Origin: Hymenobacter sp. 15J16-1T3B
GTDB lineage: Bacteria > Bacteroidota > Bacteroidia > Cytophagales > Hymenobacteraceae
DNA length: 62,955 nucleotides
NCBI RefSeq assembly: GCF_020711235.1
Contig: NZ_JAJFAV010000025.1
Coordinates: 1-62,955 of the forward strand
Reading direction: 5' to 3'
The notes beneath the pieces are model-generated. The model ran no database searches. It was not told the DNA's origin and was given only the letters and a program-made list of their open reading frames with translations. Shown here piece by piece: positions 37,901 through 45,906 of the stretch. Both the position numbers and the translations under genes were made by a program. The number at the start of each line of letters is the position of its first letter. The stretch's first letter is position 1.

Positions 37901-39457
37901 GTAGCTGCTCAGGTGCTGCGGCTGATCCGACAATACCGCCAGCGGCACGTCCACGCCCATGGAGCCAATTGGCTCTTTGCCCTCCAAGGCCATCGGCGTG
38001 ATTATCGTATCGATGTCCTCGCGGGTGTAGCCAAACACCTGGTGGTACTTGAACACGGCGTCGGCCGCCAAGTCGGTGAATACCTGCCGGGGTTCGGGCA
38101 ACTCCTCCAGCCGGATCTGGTACTCGTCCAGCCACTGCCCGTAGGGCTGCTGCCGGGCCGCTTGGGCCTTCAGCTCCTCGTCCGTCACGATGTTGCCCGC
38201 CCGCGTGTCGATGAGCAGCATCTTGCCCGGCTGCAGGCGACCTTTCTTCGTGATGATGGCTTCGTCAATGGGCAGCACGCCGGTTTCGGAGGCCACCAGC
38301 ACCCGCCCGTCGTCGGTGAGGGTGTAGCGCAGCGGGCGCAGGCCGTTGCGGTCCAGCATGGCCCCGAGCAGGTGCCCGTCGGTGAAGAGCAGCGCCGCCG
38401 GGCCGTCCCAGGGCTCCATAAACGTGGCGTGGAACTCGTAGAAGGCCTTTTTCAGCGGGTCCATCTGCTCGTTGCCGTCCCAGGCCTCGGGCACCAGCAT
38501 CATCATCACGTGCGGCAAGGGCCGGCCCGAGTGCAAAAGCACCTCCACGATGTTATCCAGGCAGGCCGAGTCCGACTGCTGGCTGTCGATAACCGGCAGC
38601 AGCATGTCCATTTCCGCCCGCGTGAAGTAGGGCGACACGTAGGAGCGCACCCCGGCGTAAAACCAGTTCAGATTGCCCCGCAGGGTGTTGATTTCGCCGT
38701 TATGGGCCAAATGCCGGAAGGGCTGGGCCAGCTTCCAACTCGGCAGCGTGTTGGTGGAAAAGCGCGAATGCACCATCCCAAACGCCGACGTCACCCGCGC
38801 ATCCGACAAATCCGGGAAGTAGCCGCGCACCTGGTAAGTGGTCAGCTGCCCCTTGTACACGATGGTCTGGCTCGACAACGAGGCGAAATAGAAGTCTTCA
38901 CCCGCCGCCGGCACCGCCTCTGCCACCATCTTGGTGATGAAGCGCCGCAGCACGTACAGCTTCCGCTCGAAGTCTTCGGTCGTAGCCAAGCCCGGCGGGC
39001 GCAGCACGAACACCTGCTCGATGGCCGGCTCGGCCGCCAAGGCCGTCGGCCCAATGCCGGCCGGGTTCACAGGCACCGGGCGGTAGCCCAGGATGGGCAG
39101 GCCCAACTGCTTACCGGCCGCGTTGATGACTTGGCGACAGGCCGTTTGGGCGGCCACATCCTTGGGCAGAAACAGCATGCCCACGCCGTAGCCGCCGGGC
39201 TCGGGCAGGCGGATGCTCAGGGCGGTGCATTCTTCGAGGAAAAACCAGTGGGGGAGTTGCAGCAGCAGCCCGGCGCCGTCGCCGGAATCTGCGTCACAGC
39301 CGCAGGCGCCGCGGTGCTCCATGTTTTCCAACATGGTCAGCGCGTCGCTGATGATCTGGTGCGACTTCTGCCCGTTCAGGTACGCGATGAATCCCGTCCC
39401 ACAGGCGTCATGCTCGAACTCCGGGCGGTACAGGCCCAGGGAAGGAGTTGGCGTCAT
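34934..39457 (-). CDS. gltB: Glutamate synthase large subunit
   Basis: A 1507-residue protein, full length for the family. The N-terminal glutaminase nucleophile is Cys19, in EHDACGTGF, which should be exposed by removal of a short propeptide. Later landmarks are the central domain, the FMN-binding synthase barrel (with KPGEGGQLPGHKVDEWIA and GYDGGTGASPISS), a 3Fe-4S cluster Cys set in CILMRKCHLNTCPVG, and the C-terminal beta-helix domain rich in Gly (GVGDHGCEYMTGG). It converts 2-oxoglutarate and glutamine to two glutamates. It is divergent from the pyrimidine-breakdown cluster, fitting assimilation of released ammonia. Confidence 0.97.
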   Translation of the reverse strand: MTPTPSLGLYRPEFEHDACGTGFIAYLNGQKSHQIISDALTMLENMEHRGACGCDADSGDGAGLLLQLPHWFFLEECTALSIRLPEPGGYGVGMLFLPKDVAAQTACRQVINAAGKQLGLPILGYRPVPVNPAGIGPTALAAEPAIEQVFVLRPPGLATTEDFERKLYVLRRFITKMVAEAVPAAGEDFYFASLSSQTIVYKGQLTTYQVRGYFPDLSDARVTSAFGMVHSRFSTNTLPSWKLAQPFRHLAHNGEINTLRGNLNWFYAGVRSYVSPYFTRAEMDMLLPVIDSQQSDSACLDNIVEVLLHSGRPLPHVMMMLVPEAWDGNEQMDPLKKAFYEFHATFMEPWDGPAALLFTDGHLLGAMLDRNGLRPLRYTLTDDGRVLVASETGVLPIDEAIITKKGRLQPGKMLLIDTRAGNIVTDEELKAQAARQQPYGQWLDEYQIRLEELPEPRQVFTDLAADAVFKYHQVFGYTREDIDTIITPMALEGKEPIGSMGVDVPLAVLSDQPQHLSSYFKQFFAQVTNPPIDPIRERLVMSLATFIGNNGNILDEDKMHCHCVALRQPVLTNHELEKLRSIDTGLFNAKTLQTYFKADGQPGALADGLARLCRYAEDAVRDGFEVLILSDRAVDSKHAPIPSLLAVSAVHHHLIRLGVRASVGLVVEAGDVWEVHHFACLLAFGASAINPYLALSTVQTMHAGGQLRTSLDADKLRQNYIKAVCDGLLKIFSKMGISTLQSYQGAQVFEILGINQAVVDQYFTGAVTRIGGLGLDEIARETLYKQFQGFKSSSAEEQPLLPEGGVYQWRRRGEAHMFNPETVHLLQHATRTNDYAVYRRYARLVNEQQERLFSLRGLLDFARHRPAIPLEEVEPAETIMRRFATGAMSFGSISHEAHSTLAIAMNRIGGKSNTGEGGEDPMRYERLPNGDSMRSAIKQVASARFGVTAQYLTNADELQIKMAQGAKPGEGGQLPGHKVDEWIARVRHATPGVGLISPPPHHDIYSIEDLAQLIFDLKNANRAARISVKLVSKAGVGTIAAGVAKAHADVILIAGYDGGTGASPISSIKHAGLPWELGLAEAHQTLVRNQLRSRVVLQADGQVKTGRDLAVAALLGAEEWGVATAALIAGGCILMRKCHLNTCPVGVATQDPELRKLFTGQPEHIVNLFRFLAEELREIMAGLGFRTVSEMVGRPQFLKVRDNLTHWKARTLDLTDLLQPVPNPSGGTLHQSEEQDHGLRQILDWQLVKHARPALQARTPVFATFAVHNTNRTIGTLLSNEVTKRYQGAGLPADTINFTFRGSAGQSFGAFCAKGLAFKLEGEANDYVGKGLSGAQLVIYPAAEARFVPEQNIIIGNVALYGATSGELFVRGQAGERFAVRNSGATAVVEGVGDHGCEYMTGGRALILGRTGRNFAAGMSGGIAWVYDPDGSFPANCNREMVELDPLAADDEDQIRALLHQHQQLTGSRLAAFLLDNWAEEAGRFVKVFPSEYKKVLLAARFEPART

Positions 39458-39745
39458 TGGTAGCTAGTGCTAAGCGGGAATGCGGTAGGGAAGCAGCGGA
39501 GCGAATCAGTAAGGTAGGTAATAATCCGGTTCGGATGGCGAACAACTCCCGCAAAAAAATATTCGCCTGCCGCTGCACTAGAATCAGCCCGAAAACTGCG
39601 TTGTTGCTACTCGCAGGGCCTTCCGCAAACGATTGTTATGGCAAACTTGGCCGTTACTGACGGCTGTTTATTGCCAATCTTTCAATCCCGGACTTGCACA
39701 TATGCATCAAACCCATTACTTGCATCGGCTTAACAATTTGGTAAC

Positions 39746-41218
39746 ATGGAAGTCGAAGTTTTGAAGTACCCAGCGGTGCGCAACTACGTCGCTGGTCAGT
39801 TTGTCGAAGACGCCGGGGCGCGCACCCTGGATGTGTTCAGCCCGCTCACCGGCGCGGTGATTTCCACGGTGCCCTTGTCCGGTGCAGCCGCGTTGGACCA
39901 AGCCGTGCAGGCTGCCCAAGCCGCTTTCCCCGCCTGGTCGGCCATGCCCATCAAGGAGCGGGTGCAGATTTTCTACCGCTACAAAACGCTGCTGGAGCGC
40001 GACATGAAAGCCCTGGCCGAACTGGTGCGCGAGGAAAACGGCAAAACTTTCGACGAAGCCCGGGCCGAGGTCGAAAAGGCCGTCGAGCTGACCGAGTTTG
40101 CCTGCTCCATGCCCCAGCTGATTCAGGGCGAGTTTCTGGAAGTGAGCAAGGGCGTGGAAGCCCGCGTGGAGCGCAAGCCCTTGGGCGTGGTGGCCAGCAT
40201 TGCGCCCTTCAACTTCCCCAACATGGTCCCGCACTGGACCATTCCGAACGCCCTGGTGCTCGGCAACTGCATGATTCTGAAGCCCTCGGAAGTAGTGCCG
40301 CTCAGTGCCGGCAAGATTGCCGAGTTGCTTAAGGAAGCCGGCCTGCCCGACGGCGTGCTCAACATCGTGCACGGCGACCGGGAAATTGTGGAAGCCATCT
40401 GCGACCATCCCGGCATCGAGGCTGTGTCGTTCGTGGGCTCCACCAAGATTGCCAAAGTCGTTTACATCCGCGCCACTTCCAATCTGAAGCGCTGCGTGGC
40501 TTTGGGCGGAGCCAAAAACCACCTGATGGTGCTGCCCGACGCCCACCCCGACATGACGGCTTCCAATGTGGCCGCCTCCATGTCGGGCTGCGCGGGCCAG
40601 CGCTGCATGGCCGGCTCCACCATGGTAGGCGTCGGCGCCGTCGACCACATCGTGCAGAAGCTGGTGGACGAGGCCAAAAAAATCGTGCCCGGCCAGAACT
40701 TGGGCTCGGTTATCAGCAAGGAAGCCAAAGCGCGCATCGAAGAGCACATTACCGAGGCCGAAGCCGCTGGTGCCAAGGTGCTGCTCGACGGCCGCGGCGC
40801 CCAAGTGGCCGGCCACGAAGACGGCTACTACGTGGGCCCCACCGTCATCGACTACGTGACGCCCGACATGCGCATTGCCCAGGAAGAGGTGTTCGGCCCG
40901 GTGCTGGCCATCTTGCGCACCAACACGCTGGACGAGGCCCTGGCCATCGAAAACGCCAACCCCTACGGCAACGCGGCGGCCGTGTTCACGCAGAGCGGCA
41001 GCATGGCCCGCTACGTGATGGACCACGCCAACGCCGGCATGATTGGCGTCAACATTGGCGTGCCGGTGCCCCGGGAGCCGTTTTCCTTCGGTGGCTGGAA
41101 CGAGTCTAAGTTCGGCGCCTGCGACATCACCGGCAAAAGCTCCATTGAATTCTGGACCCAGCTCAAGAAAACCACGACCAAGTGGAACCCCGAGTCGCGG
41201 GTGAACTGGATGAGCTAG
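39746..41218 (+). CDS. mmsA: CoA-acylating (methyl)malonate-semialdehyde dehydrogenase
   Basis: A 490-residue aldehyde dehydrogenase superfamily protein. The catalytic Cys lies in GCAGQRCMAGSTM, and the N-terminal start and the segment IAPFNFPNMVPHWTIPNALVLG are typical of the MmsA/IolA group that needs CoA. In this cluster it would convert malonate semialdehyde, formed from beta-alanine, to acetyl-CoA and CO2 with NAD. It may also serve valine breakdown. The first gene of the cluster, 208 bp before the aminotransferase. Confidence 0.94.
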   Translation: MEVEVLKYPAVRNYVAGQFVEDAGARTLDVFSPLTGAVISTVPLSGAAALDQAVQAAQAAFPAWSAMPIKERVQIFYRYKTLLERDMKALAELVREENGKTFDEARAEVEKAVELTEFACSMPQLIQGEFLEVSKGVEARVERKPLGVVASIAPFNFPNMVPHWTIPNALVLGNCMILKPSEVVPLSAGKIAELLKEAGLPDGVLNIVHGDREIVEAICDHPGIEAVSFVGSTKIAKVVYIRATSNLKRCVALGGAKNHLMVLPDAHPDMTASNVAASMSGCAGQRCMAGSTMVGVGAVDHIVQKLVDEAKKIVPGQNLGSVISKEAKARIEEHITEAEAAGAKVLLDGRGAQVAGHEDGYYVGPTVIDYVTPDMRIAQEEVFGPVLAILRTNTLDEALAIENANPYGNAAAVFTQSGSMARYVMDHANAGMIGVNIGVPVPREPFSFGGWNESKFGACDITGKSSIEFWTQLKKTTTKWNPESRVNWMS

Positions 41219-41259
41219 GATCTGGCTGGCACCGCATGCTTGATCCGGCGGACGTTTGT

Positions 41260-41306
41260 CGAAGCCGCTCTACCGCACAATACAACGAAGCGGTAGAGCG
41301 GCTTCG
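41260..41306. repeat. Hairpin repeat between mmsA and the aminotransferase gene
   Basis: A perfect 16-bp stem, CGAAGCCGCTCTACCG (41260-41275) with 41291-41306, has a 15-nt loop. The right half, GCGGTAGAG...GACGCCCT...ATTATTG, resembles a sequence at 12788-12835, so it belongs to a repeat family. Confidence 0.7.
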
Positions 41307-41425
41307 GCTGACGCCCTGAATTATTGCCTAATAATCTTGATCGGCAATAATTATTCGCTGCCTTTTTGCCTATATTTAAAGGACGCAGAAATGCGCCCTG
41401 CTTCCCCTTTCTTTCCCACCCCACA

Positions 41426-42778
41426 ATGGAAACGTTTACCGAAACCGACAAGGAGCAAATCCTGCGGGATAACCTGGAGCATACCCTGTTTTCCTGGTCC
41501 AAACAGGCCGGATTGAACCCCATCAATGCGGAGCGCGCCGAGGGCGTGTATTTGTGGGACCGGGACGGCAAGCGCTACATCGATTTCTCGTCGCAGCTGA
41601 TGAACGTCAACATCGGCCACGGCAACCAGAAAGTGACCGAAGCGGTGGCCGCGCAGATGCGGGAGCTGAGCTACGTGTACCCCGGCATGATTACCAAGGC
41701 CCGCGGCGACCTGGGCAAGCGGCTGGCGGAAATCACCGCGCCGAACCTGACCAAGGCGTTTTTCACCCTGGGCGGGGCCGAGGCCATTGAAAACGCCATC
41801 AAGCTGGCCCGCATCTACACCGGCCGGCATAAGATCGTGTCGCTGTACCAGTCGTTTCACGGCGCTTCCTACGGGGCCATCAGCGTAGGCGGCGACCCGC
41901 GCAAGTTCGCCGTCGATTCGCAGGCTATGCCCGGCACGGTGCACGTCGAAAACCCCTACTTCTACCGCTGCCCCTGGTACAGCACCACGCCCGAAGAGTG
42001 CGCCGAGCGCGCCGCCGCGGCCATGGAGCGCATCATCGGCTACGAAAACCCCGGCAGCGTGGCAGCCATCATTCTGGAGGGCGAGTCGGGTACCTCGGGC
42101 TGCATCAAGTACCCGCCCGGCTACTGGAAATTGGTGCGCGAAATCTGTGATAAACACGGTATTCTGCTCATCGCCGACGAGGTCATGTCGGGCTTCGGGC
42201 GCACCGGCAAGTGGTTTGGCTCCGACCACCACGGCGTGAAAGTCGACCTGATGTGCATGGCCAAGGGCATCACCGCCGGCTACCTGCCCCTGGGCGCGGT
42301 GATGGTGGACGACAAAATCGCGCACTACTTCGACGAGCGCGCCCTGCCGCTGGGCCTCACGTACTCGGCCCACCCGGTGTCCTGCGCCGCCGCCGTGGCC
42401 GTGCTCGACATCTACGAGGAGGAAAACATGCTCGAAAACGTGCGGGAGCTGGGCCACTATCTCGACGCCCGCATCTGCGACCTGATGGCCGAGCACCCGA
42501 GCATCGGCGACTGGCGCAACACCGGCTTGTTCGGTTGCCTGGAGCTGGTGAAGAACCGCGACACCAAGGAACCGATGGCGCCCTGGAACGCCGCCCCCGA
42601 CCAAATGGCGGTGATGAACCAGGTAGCGGCCAAAATCCGCGAGCTGGGCATGTACACCTTCGTGCGCTGGAATTACATTTTCATTGCGCCCCCGCTCAAC
42701 ATCACCAAAGATGAGCTGGACGAAGGCCTCGCCATTATTTCGGAGGCCATCCGCATTGCCGACCAGCACGTGCATTAA
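41426..42778 (+). CDS. Class III aminotransferase, probable beta-alanine aminotransferase
   Basis: A 450-residue PLP enzyme of the class III (omega) group, starting at the ATG at 41426. The PLP Lys is in MAKGITAGYLPLGAV and the ring-nitrogen Asp in IADEVMSGFGRTGKW. Its place between mmsA and dihydropyrimidinase indicates it moves the amino group of beta-alanine (or 3-aminoisobutyrate) to pyruvate or 2-oxoglutarate. A TATATTTA -7-like element lies at 41371-41378, with no clear -33 partner. The specific substrate is inferred from context only. Confidence 0.9.
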   Translation: METFTETDKEQILRDNLEHTLFSWSKQAGLNPINAERAEGVYLWDRDGKRYIDFSSQLMNVNIGHGNQKVTEAVAAQMRELSYVYPGMITKARGDLGKRLAEITAPNLTKAFFTLGGAEAIENAIKLARIYTGRHKIVSLYQSFHGASYGAISVGGDPRKFAVDSQAMPGTVHVENPYFYRCPWYSTTPEECAERAAAAMERIIGYENPGSVAAIILEGESGTSGCIKYPPGYWKLVREICDKHGILLIADEVMSGFGRTGKWFGSDHHGVKVDLMCMAKGITAGYLPLGAVMVDDKIAHYFDERALPLGLTYSAHPVSCAAAVAVLDIYEEENMLENVRELGHYLDARICDLMAEHPSIGDWRNTGLFGCLELVKNRDTKEPMAPWNAAPDQMAVMNQVAAKIRELGMYTFVRWNYIFIAPPLNITKDELDEGLAIISEAIRIADQHVH

Positions 42779-42793
42779 CTGGTGGTGCAATTA

Positions 42794-42828
42794 GCTTTAA
42801 AAGCAGCCGGTAATAGCTGCTTTTAAGC
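42794..42828. terminator. Hairpin after the aminotransferase gene
   Basis: Arms TTAAAAGCAGC and GCTGCTTTTAA pair across an 8-nt loop 15 bp after the stop codon. Runs of A and T in the arms fit weak bidirectional termination. Confidence 0.6.
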
Positions 42829-42921
42829 GCATGCAAATTATTACAGAGGGTTTGTTCACCTCGCATTACGCGGGGTAGGGTGACTATTTTCTGAATAGTA
42901 ATAATTCTGCTGTTTGATAAA

Positions 42922-42951
42922 TTGAAATCAGCGAGGAAAAGCCTATATTTT
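42922..42951 (+). promoter_or_regulatory. Bacteroidetes-type promoter of the dihydropyrimidinase gene
   Basis: TTG at 42922-42924, 19 bp spacer, TATATTTT at 42944-42951. This matches the Bacteroidetes consensus TTTG-N19-TAnnTTTG, and the ATG follows 33 bp later. Confidence 0.65.
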
Positions 42952-42984
42952 CCCTCTGATTACGGTCTTTCTTTTTCCTGCTGA

Positions 42985-44361
42985 ATGGCGTCTTTGCTTC
43001 TTAAAAATGGCCGGGTAGTTACGGCCGATTCCGACAGCGTCTGCGACATCCTGATTGACGGCGAAACCATCGTTGCCATCGGGAAGAACCTGCCGGTGCA
43101 GGCCGACGAAGTCATCGACGCCACCGGCAAAATCGTGGTGCCCGGCGGCATCGACCCGCACGTGCACCTGGACATGCCCTTCATGGGCACCTTCAGCTCC
43201 GATACGCACGAGACGGGCACCCGCGCCGCCCTGCACGGCGGCACCACCACCGTCATCGACTTCGTGCTGCAGAAGCAAGGCCACTCCTTGCGCGAGGCGC
43301 TGACCGAGTGGCAGGGACGGGCCACCGGCACCGCAGTGGGCGACTACTCGTTCCACATGGCCGTGACGGATTTCAACCCGAGCACCAAGGAGGAAATCAA
43401 GGACATGGTGGCCGAGGGCATTACTTCCTTTAAAACCTTCATGGCCTATAAGGGCGCGCTCATGATTGACGACGCGCAGATGGTGGGCCTGATGCAGGAA
43501 GTGAAAAAGCACGGCGGGCTGGTGACGGCCCACGCCACCAACGGCGACATGATTGACACGCTCATTGCCCAGCACCGGGCCGCGGGCAAGCTCACGCCGC
43601 GCTACCACTACCTCTCGCAACCGGAGGTAACCGAAGCCGAAGCCTCGGGCCGCTTCGCCGACATTGCCAACTACACCGGCGTCAACGCCTACATCGTGCA
43701 CCTGACCTGCGAGGGCGCCCTGAACCAGGTGCGCCGCGCCACTGAGCGCAACCAGCGCGTGTTCGTGGAAACCTGCATTCAGTACCTGCTGCTCGACGCC
43801 TCGCTCTATGGCGACGATTTTGAAGGCGCCAAGTGGGTAATGTCGCCGCCGCTGCGGGAGAAAAAGGACCAGCAGACGCTCTGGGCCGGCATCAACCAGG
43901 GCCTGGTGCAGGTGGTGGGTACCGACCACTGCCCCTTTATGTGGGAGCAGAAAAAGATGGGTGCCGACGACTTTTCCAAGATTCCGAACGGTCACCCGGC
44001 CATCGAGCACCGCATGGAGCTGCTCTTCTCAGAAGGCGTAAATAAAGGCCGCATCTCGCTGCAAAAGTTCGTGGAGGTGTCGAGCACGAACGCAGCCAAA
44101 ATCTTCGGCATGTTTCCGCGCAAAGGCACCATTAGCATCGGTGCCGACGCGGATTTGGTGCTCATCGACCCCACGAAAAAGCACACGATTTCGGCCGAGA
44201 CCCACCACATGAACGTGGACTACTCCGGCTACGAAGGCTGGGAGCTGACCGGCAAAATCGAGACGGTGCTACTGCGCGGCAAGGTTGCCGTGGACGCGGG
44301 CGAGACGAAGGTAGGCCGCGGCTACGGGCAGTTTATCCGCAGAGGACCAGTTAATTACTAA
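42985..44361 (+). CDS. hydA: Dihydropyrimidinase
   Basis: A 458-residue amidohydrolase of full family length. It opens dihydrouracil or dihydrothymine to N-carbamoyl-beta-alanine or its methyl homologue. Metal ligands are visible: HVHLD (two His), the carbamylated Lys in SFKTFMAYKGAL, later His residues in TAHATNGD and in YIVHLTCEGA, and an Asp in GTDHCPF. The second step of the reductive uracil pathway, encoded next to the third-step enzyme. Confidence 0.95.
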   Translation: MASLLLKNGRVVTADSDSVCDILIDGETIVAIGKNLPVQADEVIDATGKIVVPGGIDPHVHLDMPFMGTFSSDTHETGTRAALHGGTTTVIDFVLQKQGHSLREALTEWQGRATGTAVGDYSFHMAVTDFNPSTKEEIKDMVAEGITSFKTFMAYKGALMIDDAQMVGLMQEVKKHGGLVTAHATNGDMIDTLIAQHRAAGKLTPRYHYLSQPEVTEAEASGRFADIANYTGVNAYIVHLTCEGALNQVRRATERNQRVFVETCIQYLLLDASLYGDDFEGAKWVMSPPLREKKDQQTLWAGINQGLVQVVGTDHCPFMWEQKKMGADDFSKIPNGHPAIEHRMELLFSEGVNKGRISLQKFVEVSSTNAAKIFGMFPRKGTISIGADADLVLIDPTKKHTISAETHHMNVDYSGYEGWELTGKIETVLLRGKVAVDAGETKVGRGYGQFIRRGPVNY

Positions 44362-44518
44362 CTTAAGACAGAGAAGGGGACAAGGTCATTCAGGAACGAT
44401 AACCCTGAAGGTCTTCTTTCATCTGGGGTTCGGCATAGCCAAAGGGCCTGCTTCACCCCTGACTGCTGCCTGAGCGCAGCTACATGTTGAATACCAAAGA
44501 CTTGTCCGTCTGTAATAA

Positions 44519-44543
44519 GACGAAGGAAGGACTTTCCTTCGTC
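44519..44543. repeat. Short perfect hairpin in the intergenic region
   Basis: GACGAAGGAA / TTCCTTCGTC with a 5-nt loop, followed by AGAATGACAG. It may be a degenerate member of the GTCATCCTGAGC repeat family; a terminator role is possible. Confidence 0.5.
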
Positions 44544-44617
44544 AGAATGACAGTTCTTGTTGGACTGTCACTTGAAGCCTTTGAACCCTTTCCCAACCAA
44601 ATAACCGCGTACCCACA

Positions 44618-45484
44618 ATGCCCAGAATGATTAAATCTGGCTTGATCCAGATGAGCTTGCCCATGACCGAGGGCGAAGGCACGATTGAGGAAATCAAGGA
44701 GGCCATGATGCAGAAGCATATTCCCCTGATCGAAGAAGCTGGTCGGCAGGGCGTGCAGATTCTGTGTCTGCAGGAAATCTTCAACACGCCCTATTTCTGC
44801 CCCGGCCAGGACAAAGCCTGGTACGCCTCGGCCGAATCGGTGCCCGGCCCCACGACCGAGCGCATGGCCGAGTACGCCAAGAAGTACAACATGGTGATGA
44901 TTGTGCCGATTTACGAGAAGGAGCAAGCCGGCTTCCTCTACAACACGGCCGCCGTCATCGACGCCGATGGAACCTACCTCGGCAAGTATCGCAAGAACCA
45001 CATTCCGCACACCTCGGGCTTCTGGGAGAAGTACTTCTTCAAGCCCGGTAACCTGGGCTACCCGGTGTTCCAGACCAAGTACGCCAAGGTGGGCGTGTAC
45101 ATCTGCTACGACCGGCACTTCCCCGATGGCGCCCGCGTGCTGGGCCTGAACGGGGCCGAAATCGTGTACAACCCCTCGGCCACGGTGGCCGGCCTCTCGC
45201 AGTACCTCTGGAAGCTGGAGCAACCCGCCCACGCGGCGGCCAACGGCTACTTCATGGGCTGCATCAACCGCGTCGGGGAAGAAAAGCCCTGGAACCTGGG
45301 CCGCTTCTACGGCACCAGCTACTTCGTGGACCCGCGCGGGCAGATCATTGCTGAGGCCGACGAATACAAGGACGAGCTGCTGGTGGCCGAATTCGACCTG
45401 GACATGATTGACGAGGTGCGCGCCACCTGGCAGTTCTTCCGCGACCGGCGCCCCGAAACCTACGAGAAACTGGTGGAGCTGTAA
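44618..45484 (+). CDS. Beta-ureidopropionase (N-carbamoyl-beta-alanine amidohydrolase), nitrilase superfamily
   Basis: A 288-residue carbon-nitrogen hydrolase. The catalytic triad is visible: Glu in CLQEIFNTPYF, Lys in YRKNHIPH and Cys in GVYICYDRHFPDG. The variant YRKNHIPHTSGFWEKYFFKPG is characteristic of beta-ureidopropionases. It releases ammonia, CO2 and beta-alanine, the third step of reductive pyrimidine breakdown. Confidence 0.94.
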   Translation: MPRMIKSGLIQMSLPMTEGEGTIEEIKEAMMQKHIPLIEEAGRQGVQILCLQEIFNTPYFCPGQDKAWYASAESVPGPTTERMAEYAKKYNMVMIVPIYEKEQAGFLYNTAAVIDADGTYLGKYRKNHIPHTSGFWEKYFFKPGNLGYPVFQTKYAKVGVYICYDRHFPDGARVLGLNGAEIVYNPSATVAGLSQYLWKLEQPAHAAANGYFMGCINRVGEEKPWNLGRFYGTSYFVDPRGQIIAEADEYKDELLVAEFDLDMIDEVRATWQFFRDRRPETYEKLVEL

Positions 45485-45514
45485 GCCGGCCGCCCCAGTA
45501 AATTCCAAGACGAA

Positions 45515-45814
45515 GTGTCAACCCGTCGAGCCGAAATAGTCAAGCAATACCAACGCGCGACTTACAGCTACGCATTGCCGTTCGGGCTGCTACTGCTCGG
45601 GTTCGTTGTCGAGGTCTTGTTGCCCCTGGCCCTGCTTGTCTGGGTGCCGCTCGGCGTTGCAGGCCTGTACTTCTCGAAGCGCGGCCTGACCCTGGCGGTC
45701 AGCAGCGGCGACCAGGAAAAGCAGGACGTGGGCTACGCGAATCTGCTGCTCGGAGCCATTGTCCTCGGGCTGGGGCTGCTTGGGTGGGCGCTGGCCTACG
45801 TCATGACGGCCTAG
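45515..45814 (+). CDS. Small membrane protein of unknown function in the pyrimidine cluster
   Basis: A 99-residue protein with a GTG start at 45515 and three predicted transmembrane helices (about 18-38, 39-55, 75-97), with a polar loop SSGDQEKQDVGY between the second and third. I recognise no family. It lies 30 bp after the ureidopropionase stop and 92 bp before preT on the same strand, so it is probably cotranscribed. Too small for a pyrimidine permease alone. Confidence 0.7.
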   Translation: MSTRRAEIVKQYQRATYSYALPFGLLLLGFVVEVLLPLALLVWVPLGVAGLYFSKRGLTLAVSSGDQEKQDVGYANLLLGAIVLGLGLLGWALAYVMTA

Positions 45815-45906
45815 ACCGGCCAAACCAGCTACTGCACGGCGCAGCCGGGTCACTCCGGCTGCGCTAGCCATGATTTTCTTCTCTCTGCAACCAACGCCAT
45901 ACCCCC

